Source: Tolypothrix brevis GSE-NOS-MK-07-07A
GTDB lineage: Bacteria > Cyanobacteriota > Cyanobacteriia > Cyanobacteriales > Nostocaceae
Direction of reading: 5' to 3'
NCBI GenBank assembly: GCA_019358985.1
Contig: JAHHIJ010000009.1
Location: 1-64,000, forward strand
Length of the DNA stretch: 64,000 nucleotides
Shown: piece by piece, positions 35,804-42,814 of the stretch
How positions within the stretch are numbered: the stretch's first letter is position 1
Layout of the letters: each line of letters starts with the position of its first letter
Notes under the pieces: model-generated
Told to the model about the DNA's origin: nothing
Seen by the model: only the letters and a program-made list of their open reading frames with translations
Database searches by the model: none
Translations under genes and position numbers: made by a program

Positions 35804-38194
35804 ATGTCTAAATTTACACGAAGGCAGCTACTAGCTTTTTTTGGAGCGAGTGCTGGTGCAGCTGTGCTAGCTCCTGCTTTTGGGAAAGAACCGTTTGGCA
35901 GCAATTTTGGTATTGCTAATGCGGTTAAACCCCTGAGATTTACGCCGATGCGTTTACCTCATCCTTTACCGATTTACACAGAGCAAAACAGCTACTTACC
36001 AACAGGAATTGAGCAAGGAGAGGTATTAGAAGCGTCTGCCGATGCACAGTTAAGTAGCTACACCATACTTGATGATGTTGTAGTACCACCGGAATATGAA
36101 CGGTACTTAATTGTGAGTTGGGGCGATCGCGTCTTCCCCAACCAAGAAGATTACTTTGGCTACAACAGCGACTACACCAGCTTTGTTCCCATTGATGCTA
36201 GAAGAAGCCTCAATGACGGCTACCTTTTCACCAATCACGAATACGTATCCTATCCGTTTTTATTTGTTACACCCGAAACCCCAAGTGATTTAGCGGGATT
36301 TCCCACATCTTACTCCCTAGTTATTGGACAAAATTTACCAGAAGACAGAACTAATATCGAAGTCTTGGGTGAATTTATGTATAACATAGGCGGTTCTATC
36401 GTGCGGATTTCTCGCCGAAACCGCAATGGACGCTTTGCTGTTGTGCGTGACTCTAAGAACCGTCGCATCCACGGACTTTCCGGTTTAGGGATCAATAGCG
36501 ATCGCTCTGATGCTTATAGAAACGTCACTTCCTGGGGTTCCAAGAGCTACCAAAAAGGAGACGACAATTATCTAATTGGCACTGGACCTGCTGCTACCGA
36601 AGTCTTTCCTCTGAGTTCTGACGGACTCGGTAACAAAATTATCGGCACCGGATACAACTGTTCTGGTGGCACAACTCCTTGGGGAACCGTGTTATCTGCT
36701 GAGGAGAACTTTCAAGGCAGTACAGCCTTTTTCGTTGGAGTCACCGAACCTGTCAACGACAACGGCACCCAGGTACGTTATACCACTGGCACCACGGGAG
36801 CTACATTTGGCTTGGTTGGCGAAAAATACGGCTATATGGTGGAAATCGATCCAGATAACCCGAATTTCCGTCCTCGCAAACACACTGCTTTGGGTCGCTA
36901 CCGCCATGAAAATATTGCCATGCGGGTGGAACCTAGAAAACGATTAGTTGCCTACCTGGGTGATGACCGACGCGGTGGTCATACTTGGAAGTTTGTCAGT
37001 TCTGGTAGAGTCAGCAATCCCACAGATAAAAGGAACAGCCGCTTATTTGAAGACGGTACTCTCTATGTCGCTCGTTACAATGCTAACGGTACGGGTGAAT
37101 GGATTCCCTTAAAATTAGATACTCCCACCAATCCGATTCCGCCGTCGGTGCTTGCTTCAGTAGAAATTGCCGCGTTAGGTAGAGCTACCAGCAATGGTAA
37201 TACCCCAATTCGGCTTTTGGAACCTTCAGGAAATAGTGTATCTGTCAGTGTTCTGACGACTAATGAAGCCGAAATTCTGCCTGCTTATGAAGGTAAGAAA
37301 CTGTCAGATTTCTACACTAGTCAAGGCGCTGTGCTAGTTGATGCTTTCTTGGCAGCCAATCTCATTGGTGGAACTCCTACAGCTCGTCCTGAAGATATTG
37401 AAATCAATCCCAGAAACCCCAGAGAAGTATTTATCGCTTACACAGATGGTGCTCCCGGAAGTGATGGATATCCTGATTCGAGAATCTTTGTAGTTTCCAA
37501 GTATAGTTCTGATGTCAATGCCGGACAGCCTTCAGGGGAACTTTTTAAGATTATCGAAGATAGCGCGGATAGCACAGGTACAACCTTCCGTTGGGAGCTA
37601 TTTGCTAAAGGTGGAGAAGCGGGGGCAGAACCTGGAAATGGCTTTGCCAACATAGATAATCTTGCCTTTGATAATCAGGGTAACATTTGGGGTGTGACTG
37701 ATATGTCCACTGGCTCCCACAATGGCTTTAATGTAGGTGCTGCCGGCACTCCATTACAAATAGATCACAGGGTAGTAGGTGCTAGCTCCCCCAGTCCGAC
37801 TAACCCTAATATTAATGTTCAGACTTCTAGCCTGATTGGGGTTTTTGGCAATAACTGGCTGTTCTACATTCCTACCATTGGTCCCGATGCTGGGGAAATT
37901 GTACCTTTTGCTTATGGACCACCACGCTGTGAGATGACCGGACCTACTTTCGTTGGGAATACACTGATTATTTCCGTACAGCACCCCGGTGAACAGGTTC
38001 CATTCACCCCTCAGCAAACCCTCAGCCGAGATATTGAGATGTTGAACTTGGATGGCACTCTGTTCACCCAAAGACGCAGTGTACCTCGTGGCAGTAACTG
38101 GCCCAGTAATCTTGAGGGCAATCCCCAAGGACCACCACGTCCAGGAGTGATTGGGATTCGACGCAAAGAGTCCAGCGGTAGTCGTTTTGTTTAG
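35804..38194 (+). CDS. PhoX family phosphatase-like protein, Tat-exported
   Basis: The 796-residue protein begins with a twin-arginine signal (KFTRRQLLAFFGASAGAAVLAPAFG). Downstream it has the DUF839/PhoX hallmarks: TPWGTVLSAEENFQG, GRYRHENIAMRVEPRKRLVAYLGDDRRGGHTWKF, the FANIDNLAFDNQGNIWGVTD blade and NTLIISVQHPGEQ. PhoX enzymes are calcium/iron phosphatases of the periplasm that release phosphate from esters. The Tat route fits a cofactor-loaded enzyme. The length is within the broad family range. AGAGGCAA precedes the ATG. Confidence 0.88.
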   Translation: MSKFTRRQLLAFFGASAGAAVLAPAFGKEPFGSNFGIANAVKPLRFTPMRLPHPLPIYTEQNSYLPTGIEQGEVLEASADAQLSSYTILDDVVVPPEYERYLIVSWGDRVFPNQEDYFGYNSDYTSFVPIDARRSLNDGYLFTNHEYVSYPFLFVTPETPSDLAGFPTSYSLVIGQNLPEDRTNIEVLGEFMYNIGGSIVRISRRNRNGRFAVVRDSKNRRIHGLSGLGINSDRSDAYRNVTSWGSKSYQKGDDNYLIGTGPAATEVFPLSSDGLGNKIIGTGYNCSGGTTPWGTVLSAEENFQGSTAFFVGVTEPVNDNGTQVRYTTGTTGATFGLVGEKYGYMVEIDPDNPNFRPRKHTALGRYRHENIAMRVEPRKRLVAYLGDDRRGGHTWKFVSSGRVSNPTDKRNSRLFEDGTLYVARYNANGTGEWIPLKLDTPTNPIPPSVLASVEIAALGRATSNGNTPIRLLEPSGNSVSVSVLTTNEAEILPAYEGKKLSDFYTSQGAVLVDAFLAANLIGGTPTARPEDIEINPRNPREVFIAYTDGAPGSDGYPDSRIFVVSKYSSDVNAGQPSGELFKIIEDSADSTGTTFRWELFAKGGEAGAEPGNGFANIDNLAFDNQGNIWGVTDMSTGSHNGFNVGAAGTPLQIDHRVVGASSPSPTNPNINVQTSSLIGVFGNNWLFYIPTIGPDAGEIVPFAYGPPRCEMTGPTFVGNTLIISVQHPGEQVPFTPQQTLSRDIEMLNLDGTLFTQRRSVPRGSNWPSNLEGNPQGPPRPGVIGIRRKESSGSRFV

Positions 38195-38221
38195 TTAGCC
38201 GTTTGTTTTAGGTTGAATCTT

Positions 38222-38261
38222 GATAGGGGAAGAAGCGATCGCTTATCCCCCTATCTTTTTT
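38222..38261 (+). terminator. Rho-independent terminator of the PhoX gene
   Basis: GATAGGGG pairs with CCCCTATC, with an inner HIP1-centred palindrome AAGCGATCGCTT in the loop, followed by six T. It begins 28 bases after the stop codon. Confidence 0.85.
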
Positions 38262-38778
38262 GTGTCTATATATCTTTTTTATGTCTAATATATGTATTTG
38301 TTATGACTCTTTTCCCTGAAAAGTTTGATGTAGGCGAATTATTTTACACTCCTTGTCAGGGGATCACGATATTAACCGCAAGTATTAATTAAAACTTATC
38401 TCCCAAATCATTCTACATATATAACAATTTGTCAAAAAGTATTAAGAAATTCTTATTAAAAAATATTGCAGCTACTTGATTTAGTTGTTAGTGTGTGTAA
38501 GTGAAACGATTTGGGTGAATGCTCGTATTTAGGAGAAGTTTAACCTATGAGCTATATCCATCCTTAAGAATGAAAGCGAGTAAATTCTGGCTTGAATGGT
38601 AATTATGAGGTATGACAACAAATTAGCGCCTAATTTATCTCGTTTCTAAGAACTTAGTTACTTTCATATTTCAATCAATTCTTGATTATTGTCTTACCCG
38701 TCGAGAAACTTCGGAGTATTGATTTTTGTTTCTTGACAAGAAACACCGTAAGACCAAAAATTTGGAGATGAAAAACCG
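38262..38778. other. AT-rich spacer before the SDR gene
   Basis: No ORF, repeat or RNA gene is recognised. A short inverted pair is at 38698-38760 ('cttcggag' region), without clear meaning. Confidence 0.3.
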
Positions 38779-39663
38779 ATGAATATACAAGGAAAGGTAG
38801 CCTTAGTTACAGGGGCTTCCCGTGGAATTGGGCGAGCGATCGCACTAGAATTAGCACAACAAGGGATAAAGCAGCTGATACTCATGGCACGCGATCGCGC
38901 CAAATTAGCTGAAGTAGCCGCAGAAATTGAGGCAATGGGTGTCAGCGCGGTAATTGTACCGATAGACTTAACTAAACCGACAGCTGTAAATATTGCCGTT
39001 GCTCAAGTATGGCGCAATTATGGTCCGATTCATTTGCTAGTTAATTCTGCCGGCATCGCTTACCAAAACTCATTTCTGCAAGCGAAACTACCCCAGGTTC
39101 AAGAAGAAATTTCTCTGAATTTATTGGGAACCTACACCCTAACTCATTTGGTAGCGCGACGCATGGCAAGCCAAAGACAAGGGACAATCATTAATGTCTC
39201 CAGCTTGATGGGGAAAATTGCTGCTCCGACGATGGCAACTTATTCAGCTACCAAATTTGCCATTTTAGGATTTACCCAGGCACTGCGCCAAGAACTAGCG
39301 CAATACAATATTGACGTAAAAGCATTATTGCCTTCTCTGACAGACACAGACATGGTGCGCGACATGCGATTATTTCGCTGGGTGATCCCCATGACTCCCC
39401 AACAAGTAGCGCAAGTACTCGTTGCCGGATTGTCAAAAAATTCATCAGAAATCTTAGTTGGTTGGCAAAGTCATTTAGCTGTTTGGTGTCAACGTCTTGC
39501 ACCTTGGCTGCTAGAGTTGATTTTAAAGTTGGCAACTCCGCCAAAGCAAGTAGCCAAAAAACATCAGGTTTATCAAAGACGGGTAGGACTAATGCAGAGA
39601 TTGAGTTTGTGGACAAGCGAGTCAAGAAACACAATTTCTTTTGCGTCTGCACGTAAAGGCTGA
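38779..39663 (+). CDS. Short-chain dehydrogenase/reductase
   Basis: This classical SDR has 294 residues. It has TGASRGIG (11-18) for NAD(P) binding, NSAG (89-92), Ser141/142, and the catalytic pair Y155-x-x-x-K159 in YSATK. The extra C-terminal 40 residues are hydrophobic (LAVWCQRLAPWLLELILKL), suggesting membrane association, as in some 3-ketoacyl or sphinganine reductase relatives. The substrate is unknown. GGAG is before the ATG. It is followed directly by a cluster of REP hairpins. Confidence 0.88.
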   Translation: MNIQGKVALVTGASRGIGRAIALELAQQGIKQLILMARDRAKLAEVAAEIEAMGVSAVIVPIDLTKPTAVNIAVAQVWRNYGPIHLLVNSAGIAYQNSFLQAKLPQVQEEISLNLLGTYTLTHLVARRMASQRQGTIINVSSLMGKIAAPTMATYSATKFAILGFTQALRQELAQYNIDVKALLPSLTDTDMVRDMRLFRWVIPMTPQQVAQVLVAGLSKNSSEILVGWQSHLAVWCQRLAPWLLELILKLATPPKQVAKKHQVYQRRVGLMQRLSLWTSESRNTISFASARKG

Positions 39664-39669
39664 TACATC

Positions 39670-39822
39670 GGTAGAAACGTTCCGGCGGAACGTCTCCTTT
39701 GATGATTTGCGCTAAAGACGTTCCACCGGAACGTCTCTACAATAATTTGCGGTAGAGACGTTTCGGTGAAACGTCTTCTTTGATGATTTGCGCAGAAGAC
39801 GTTCCACCGGAACGTCTCTACT
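39670..39822. repeat. REP cluster 3' of the RAYT gene (four hairpins)
   Basis: Four palindromes of the GACGTTCC-N-GGAACGTC type (about 39671-39697, 39714-39740, 39751-39777, 39793-39821) are separated by a repeated 'tgatgatttgcgc' spacer. The stems differ by paired changes: TTCC/GGAA in three and TTTC/GAAA in one, so pairing is kept. The last one overlaps the end of the transposase gene. Confidence 0.9.
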
Positions 39823-40483
39823 AGTGGTTGGGTTTTTGGATATGAAAATTTTCCGGATGATGTTCGTCAGATTCCCATTTTGCAGGGTTGTTAATAATAT
39901 ATTCCCTGATGCGGTTGAAAGATTCTTCATCACGAATAATACAGTCATGAAATCTAGTTTGCCATTTAAATTCTGTAAATCCAGCAATCCAAATTTGTTT
40001 GGTACAAACCGATTTAAATTGACCAATTATTGAACCTAAAGAATTAGATTGTAATCGTGGCACATTATTCGTAGAGACGTTCCGGTGGAACGTCTTTACC
40101 CGGTGCAACGTCTTTACCTGGTGCAACATCTCTACCTGGTGCAACATCTCTACCTGGTGCAACGTCTCTACCTGGTGCAACGTCTCTACCTGCGGGAACG
40201 TATCTACGACGGGGTTGTTAATAATCAAAATACCGTGCATGTGGTTTGGCATTATCACCCATGCATCTAATTGGACATTAGCGCGAATTTGTGATGTTTT
40301 CTGCCATTCTTCAGCAAGAATCTCTCCTATTTGGGATAACTGCATCTCACCATCAATTATTTCGCCAAATAAAAATTGTCGATTATGGGTGCAAATGGTA
40401 ATAAAATAATAGCCATCAGATGTATAGTCCCATTTTGAACATCGCACTGTTTCAATACGGTATTTATTTTTATATAGGGTCAT
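39821..40483 (-). CDS. REP-associated tyrosine transposase (RAYT, Y1/HUH family)
   Basis: The protein has 220 residues, of the Y1-transposase family. It has DYTSDGYYFITICTHNR, the HUH metal site VIMPNHMHGIL, and the catalytic tyrosine in FNRIREYIINNPAKW. RAYTs are single-copy housekept transposases that nick and disperse REP palindromes. Residues about 93-135 are seven tandem copies of a six-residue unit (VETLHQ and variants), encoded by expanded REP-like DNA. The insertion lies between the HUH and Tyr parts and keeps the frame. REP clusters flank both ends. Confidence 0.92.
   Translation of the reverse strand: MTLYKNKYRIETVRCSKWDYTSDGYYFITICTHNRQFLFGEIIDGEMQLSQIGEILAEEWQKTSQIRANVQLDAWVIMPNHMHGILIINNPVVDTFPQVETLHQVETLHQVEMLHQVEMLHQVKTLHRVKTFHRNVSTNNVPRLQSNSLGSIIGQFKSVCTKQIWIAGFTEFKWQTRFHDCIIRDEESFNRIREYIINNPAKWESDEHHPENFHIQKPNH
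40072..40205. repeat. 18-bp REP-derived tandem repeat inside the RAYT gene
   Basis: A REP-like start, GTAGAGACGTTCCGGTGGAA (40072-40091), is followed by tandem 18-base units of the form ACCTGGTGCAACGTCTCT, with CG/CA variants in the middle. Eighteen is a multiple of three, so the transposase frame survives. Confidence 0.93.
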
Positions 40484-40813
40484 AAATCACAAAATCCAAT
40501 TGTCGCAATTATTACATTTGTAGAGACGTTCCGGCGGAACGTCTCCTTCGATGATTTGTGCAGAAGACGTTCTGCCAGAACGTCTCTACGATGATTTGTG
40601 GAAAAGACGTTCCATCGGAACGTCTCTACGACTAACGTAATTTTGTCAGGCTGTGATGTCTTCGGTATTATTGCTAGGATTATTCAATTAAAAATAAAGA
40701 CGTTCCAGCGGAACGTCTCTACAAGTGATTCATTAAGATATAAGCTGTTGAGTTAGAAAAACAGTCCAAAATACAAGATATTTAGATATATCTCATTTCG
40801 GAGCTAACCAAAA
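40484..40813. repeat. REP cluster 5' of the RAYT gene (four hairpins)
   Basis: Hairpins lie at about 40519-40546, 40562-40589, 40602-40629 and 40699-40722. Their arms are TTCC/GGAA, TTCT/AGAA, TTCC/GGAA and TTCC/GGAA, again with a compensating change. The spacer 'gatgatttgtg' is shared with the other cluster. The rest of this 330-base stretch is AT-rich and must hold promoters for the GH57 gene. Confidence 0.9.
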
Positions 40814-42271
40814 ATGCCTTCCCCAACAATCAGCTTCACGACTTTGCCGGAAATCATTGATGGTTTGCCCAATATTTCTGGTTGGGAAACAGAGGTGCTT
40901 GATGTTGTCAACCGTGATGCACCTGTATTTTTGCCAACAACAAACCTACGGTTAGAAGATATAACCGCAACTTTTGCGATCGCACTCCACATGCATCAAC
41001 CAACTATCCCCGCAGGACATGATGGTGCATTCATCAGCAATCTGCAACATATGTTTGAACATCCAAATGTTGGGGATAATCATAATGCAGCACCTTTTGC
41101 ATATTGTTACAGTCGTATGGGCGATTTTATACCCGAACTTGTCAGTCAAGGTTGCAATCCTCGCGTCATGCTAGATTATTCTGGGAATTTGTTGTGGGGA
41201 TTGCGGCAAATGGGACGCGAGGATATTTTAAATAACCTGAAGCGGATAACATGCGATCGCACCTATCAACCTTATGTAGAATGGCTCGGTACAATGTGGA
41301 GCCATGCTGTAGTTCCTTCTACACCTATCCCAGATATTAAACTGCATATTATAGCATGGCAACATCACTTTGCCGCGATTTTTGGTTGGGAAGCATTAGC
41401 GCGAGTCAAAGGATTTTCACCTCCAGAAATGCACTTACCAAATCACCCCGATACTCTCTTTGAATTTGTTAAAGCGTTGAAAGAATGTGGCTATCGTTGG
41501 CTATTAGTTCAAGAACATTCTGTAGAAACTCTTGACGGTCAATCTCTAGCTCACAAACATTTACCACATCGTCTAATTGCTCGCAATTCCCAAGGCGAAA
41601 CGATTAGTATCATAGCTTTAATTAAAACTCAAGGTTCAGATACTAAATTAGTTGCTCAAATGCAGCCTTATTACGAAGCTAAAACATTATCTAAACAACA
41701 ATTAGGTAGTGTAAATATCCCGCCAATAGTTAGTCAAATCGGCGATGGTGAAAATGGCGGAGTGATGATGAATGAATTTCCCAGCGCTTTTAAACAAGCT
41801 TGGCATCAAATCGGAAAAACAGGTACTGTTGGTGTGACAGGAACAGAATATTTAGAATTAATAGAAGCTGCGGGTTGTAAGAGTGAAGATTATCCAACTT
41901 GTCAGCCAGTGGGACAACATCAAATTTGGCAGCGAGTTTCATCGGAGAATATTCAACCAGGAGAAGTAGAAAAAGCAATTCAAGAAATTAAGCAAATTAA
42001 TTCAAATTTTCACATGGATGGAGCTTCTTGGACTAATCATATCAGTTGGGTAAATGGATATGAAAATGTTCTTAGTCCGATGAATCAACTTAGCAGTTTA
42101 TTTCATCAAAAAGTGGATTCCAGCATTACTCAAGATTCTCATTATCGCAATGCATTGCTACATAATTTATTGTTGCAAACAAGCTGTTTTCGTTATTGGG
42201 GACAAGGTGCTTGGACTGATTATGCTCGTGAAATTTACCAACGTGGTGAAAAGTTGCTGCCATCAAACTAG
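40814..42271 (+). CDS. Glycoside hydrolase family 57 protein
   Basis: The 485-residue protein has the first conserved region of GH57 (FAIALHMHQPTIPAGHDG), the GNLLWGL segment, WSHAVVPSTPIPDIKLHI and FSPPEMHLPNHPDTL, where the nucleophile glutamate is expected in the PPE motif. GH57 members act on alpha-glucans as amylopullulanases, branching enzymes or galactosidases; the exact activity cannot be told. There is no signal peptide, so it is cytoplasmic and plausibly in glycogen metabolism. It is monocistronic, between the REP cluster and miniature elements. Confidence 0.85.
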   Translation: MPSPTISFTTLPEIIDGLPNISGWETEVLDVVNRDAPVFLPTTNLRLEDITATFAIALHMHQPTIPAGHDGAFISNLQHMFEHPNVGDNHNAAPFAYCYSRMGDFIPELVSQGCNPRVMLDYSGNLLWGLRQMGREDILNNLKRITCDRTYQPYVEWLGTMWSHAVVPSTPIPDIKLHIIAWQHHFAAIFGWEALARVKGFSPPEMHLPNHPDTLFEFVKALKECGYRWLLVQEHSVETLDGQSLAHKHLPHRLIARNSQGETISIIALIKTQGSDTKLVAQMQPYYEAKTLSKQQLGSVNIPPIVSQIGDGENGGVMMNEFPSAFKQAWHQIGKTGTVGVTGTEYLELIEAAGCKSEDYPTCQPVGQHQIWQRVSSENIQPGEVEKAIQEIKQINSNFHMDGASWTNHISWVNGYENVLSPMNQLSSLFHQKVDSSITQDSHYRNALLHNLLLQTSCFRYWGQGAWTDYAREIYQRGEKLLPSN

Positions 42272-42336
42272 AAAATCTCAAAACAGGAAGGATTCGTGAG
42301 GATAAATGACACAAATTTTACCAAAACTAACCGTCG

Positions 42337-42364
42337 TCAAGACGTTCCACCGGAACGTCTCTAC
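42337..42364. repeat. REP hairpin after the GH57 gene
   Basis: CAAGACGTTCC-acc-GGAACGTCTCTAC is preceded by 'ccgtcgt' and followed by 'aatatgtgtgattt'. The same flanks surround the interrupted copy at 42431-42622, so a block of about 55 bases was duplicated. Confidence 0.85.
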
Positions 42365-42390
42365 AATATGTGTGATTTGTCGGACTTAAT

Positions 42391-42638
42391 ATCCATGTCC
42401 GTTTAATTAACAGCAATCAAAACCTACCTACCGTCGTCAAGACGTTCCAATACGGTTCGGTTAAGGCAAGAGACGCAAGGGAATCGACGTCTCTACAAAG
42501 GACTTATTATTGTAAAGACGGCGATTCCCTTGCGTCTTTGTGATCTATAATTTTCATCAAAAAATCTTATCCGAACCGTATTGCAAGACGTTCCGGCGGA
42601 ACGTCTCTACAATATGTGTGATTTCTCCGACATGATAT
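42391..42638. mobile_element. Second copy of the ATCATGTCCG miniature element, interrupted
   Basis: The left end ATCCATGTCCG (42391-42401) and the right end CCGACATGATAT (42627-42638) match the ends of the 11856-11955 element. Internal stretches 'taacag', 'aaaacctacctaccgtcgt' and the REP core also match. The core is split by another element at 42448-42583. Confidence 0.75.
42448..42583. mobile_element. 136-bp foldback element nested in a REP hairpin, with 10-bp target duplication
   Basis: The ends CAATACGGTTCGG and CCGAACCGTATTG are perfect 13-bp inverted repeats. The flanking DNA is duplicated as CAAGACGTTC (42438-42447 and 42584-42593). The interior forms a large hairpin (GACGCAAGGGAATCG with CGATTCCCTTGCGTC). 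No ORF is present, so it must have been moved by a transposase in trans. Removing it with one duplicate restores a normal REP hairpin. Confidence 0.88.
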
Positions 42639-42648
42639 CACAAAATAA

Positions 42649-42804
42649 TCAAACTAAAGGTAAGAGAATTTTAAATTCCGTACCGACACCAAATTGGGAA
42701 TTTAAATTAAATTTACCTCCATGTTTCGCCGTTATAATTTGATAACTTATTGCTAAACTAGTTTCTTTATTAGCGCGTTTTTCAACAGAAAAAGACTCAA
42801 TAAT
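42649..42804 (-). pseudogene. C-terminal remnant of a sensor histidine kinase
   Basis: The minus strand encodes ETSLAISYQIITAKHGGKFN followed by LNSQFGVGTEFKILLPLV and a stop. This is the G2-box end of a HATPase domain (normally TGLGLSISYQI...HGG..GTEF.I.LPL). The glycines of the G-box have been lost (ETSLAIS), and nothing upstream of 42804 continues the frame. It is wedged between the miniature element and the TPR gene. Confidence 0.85.
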
Positions 42805-42814
42805 TTAAGGTAAT

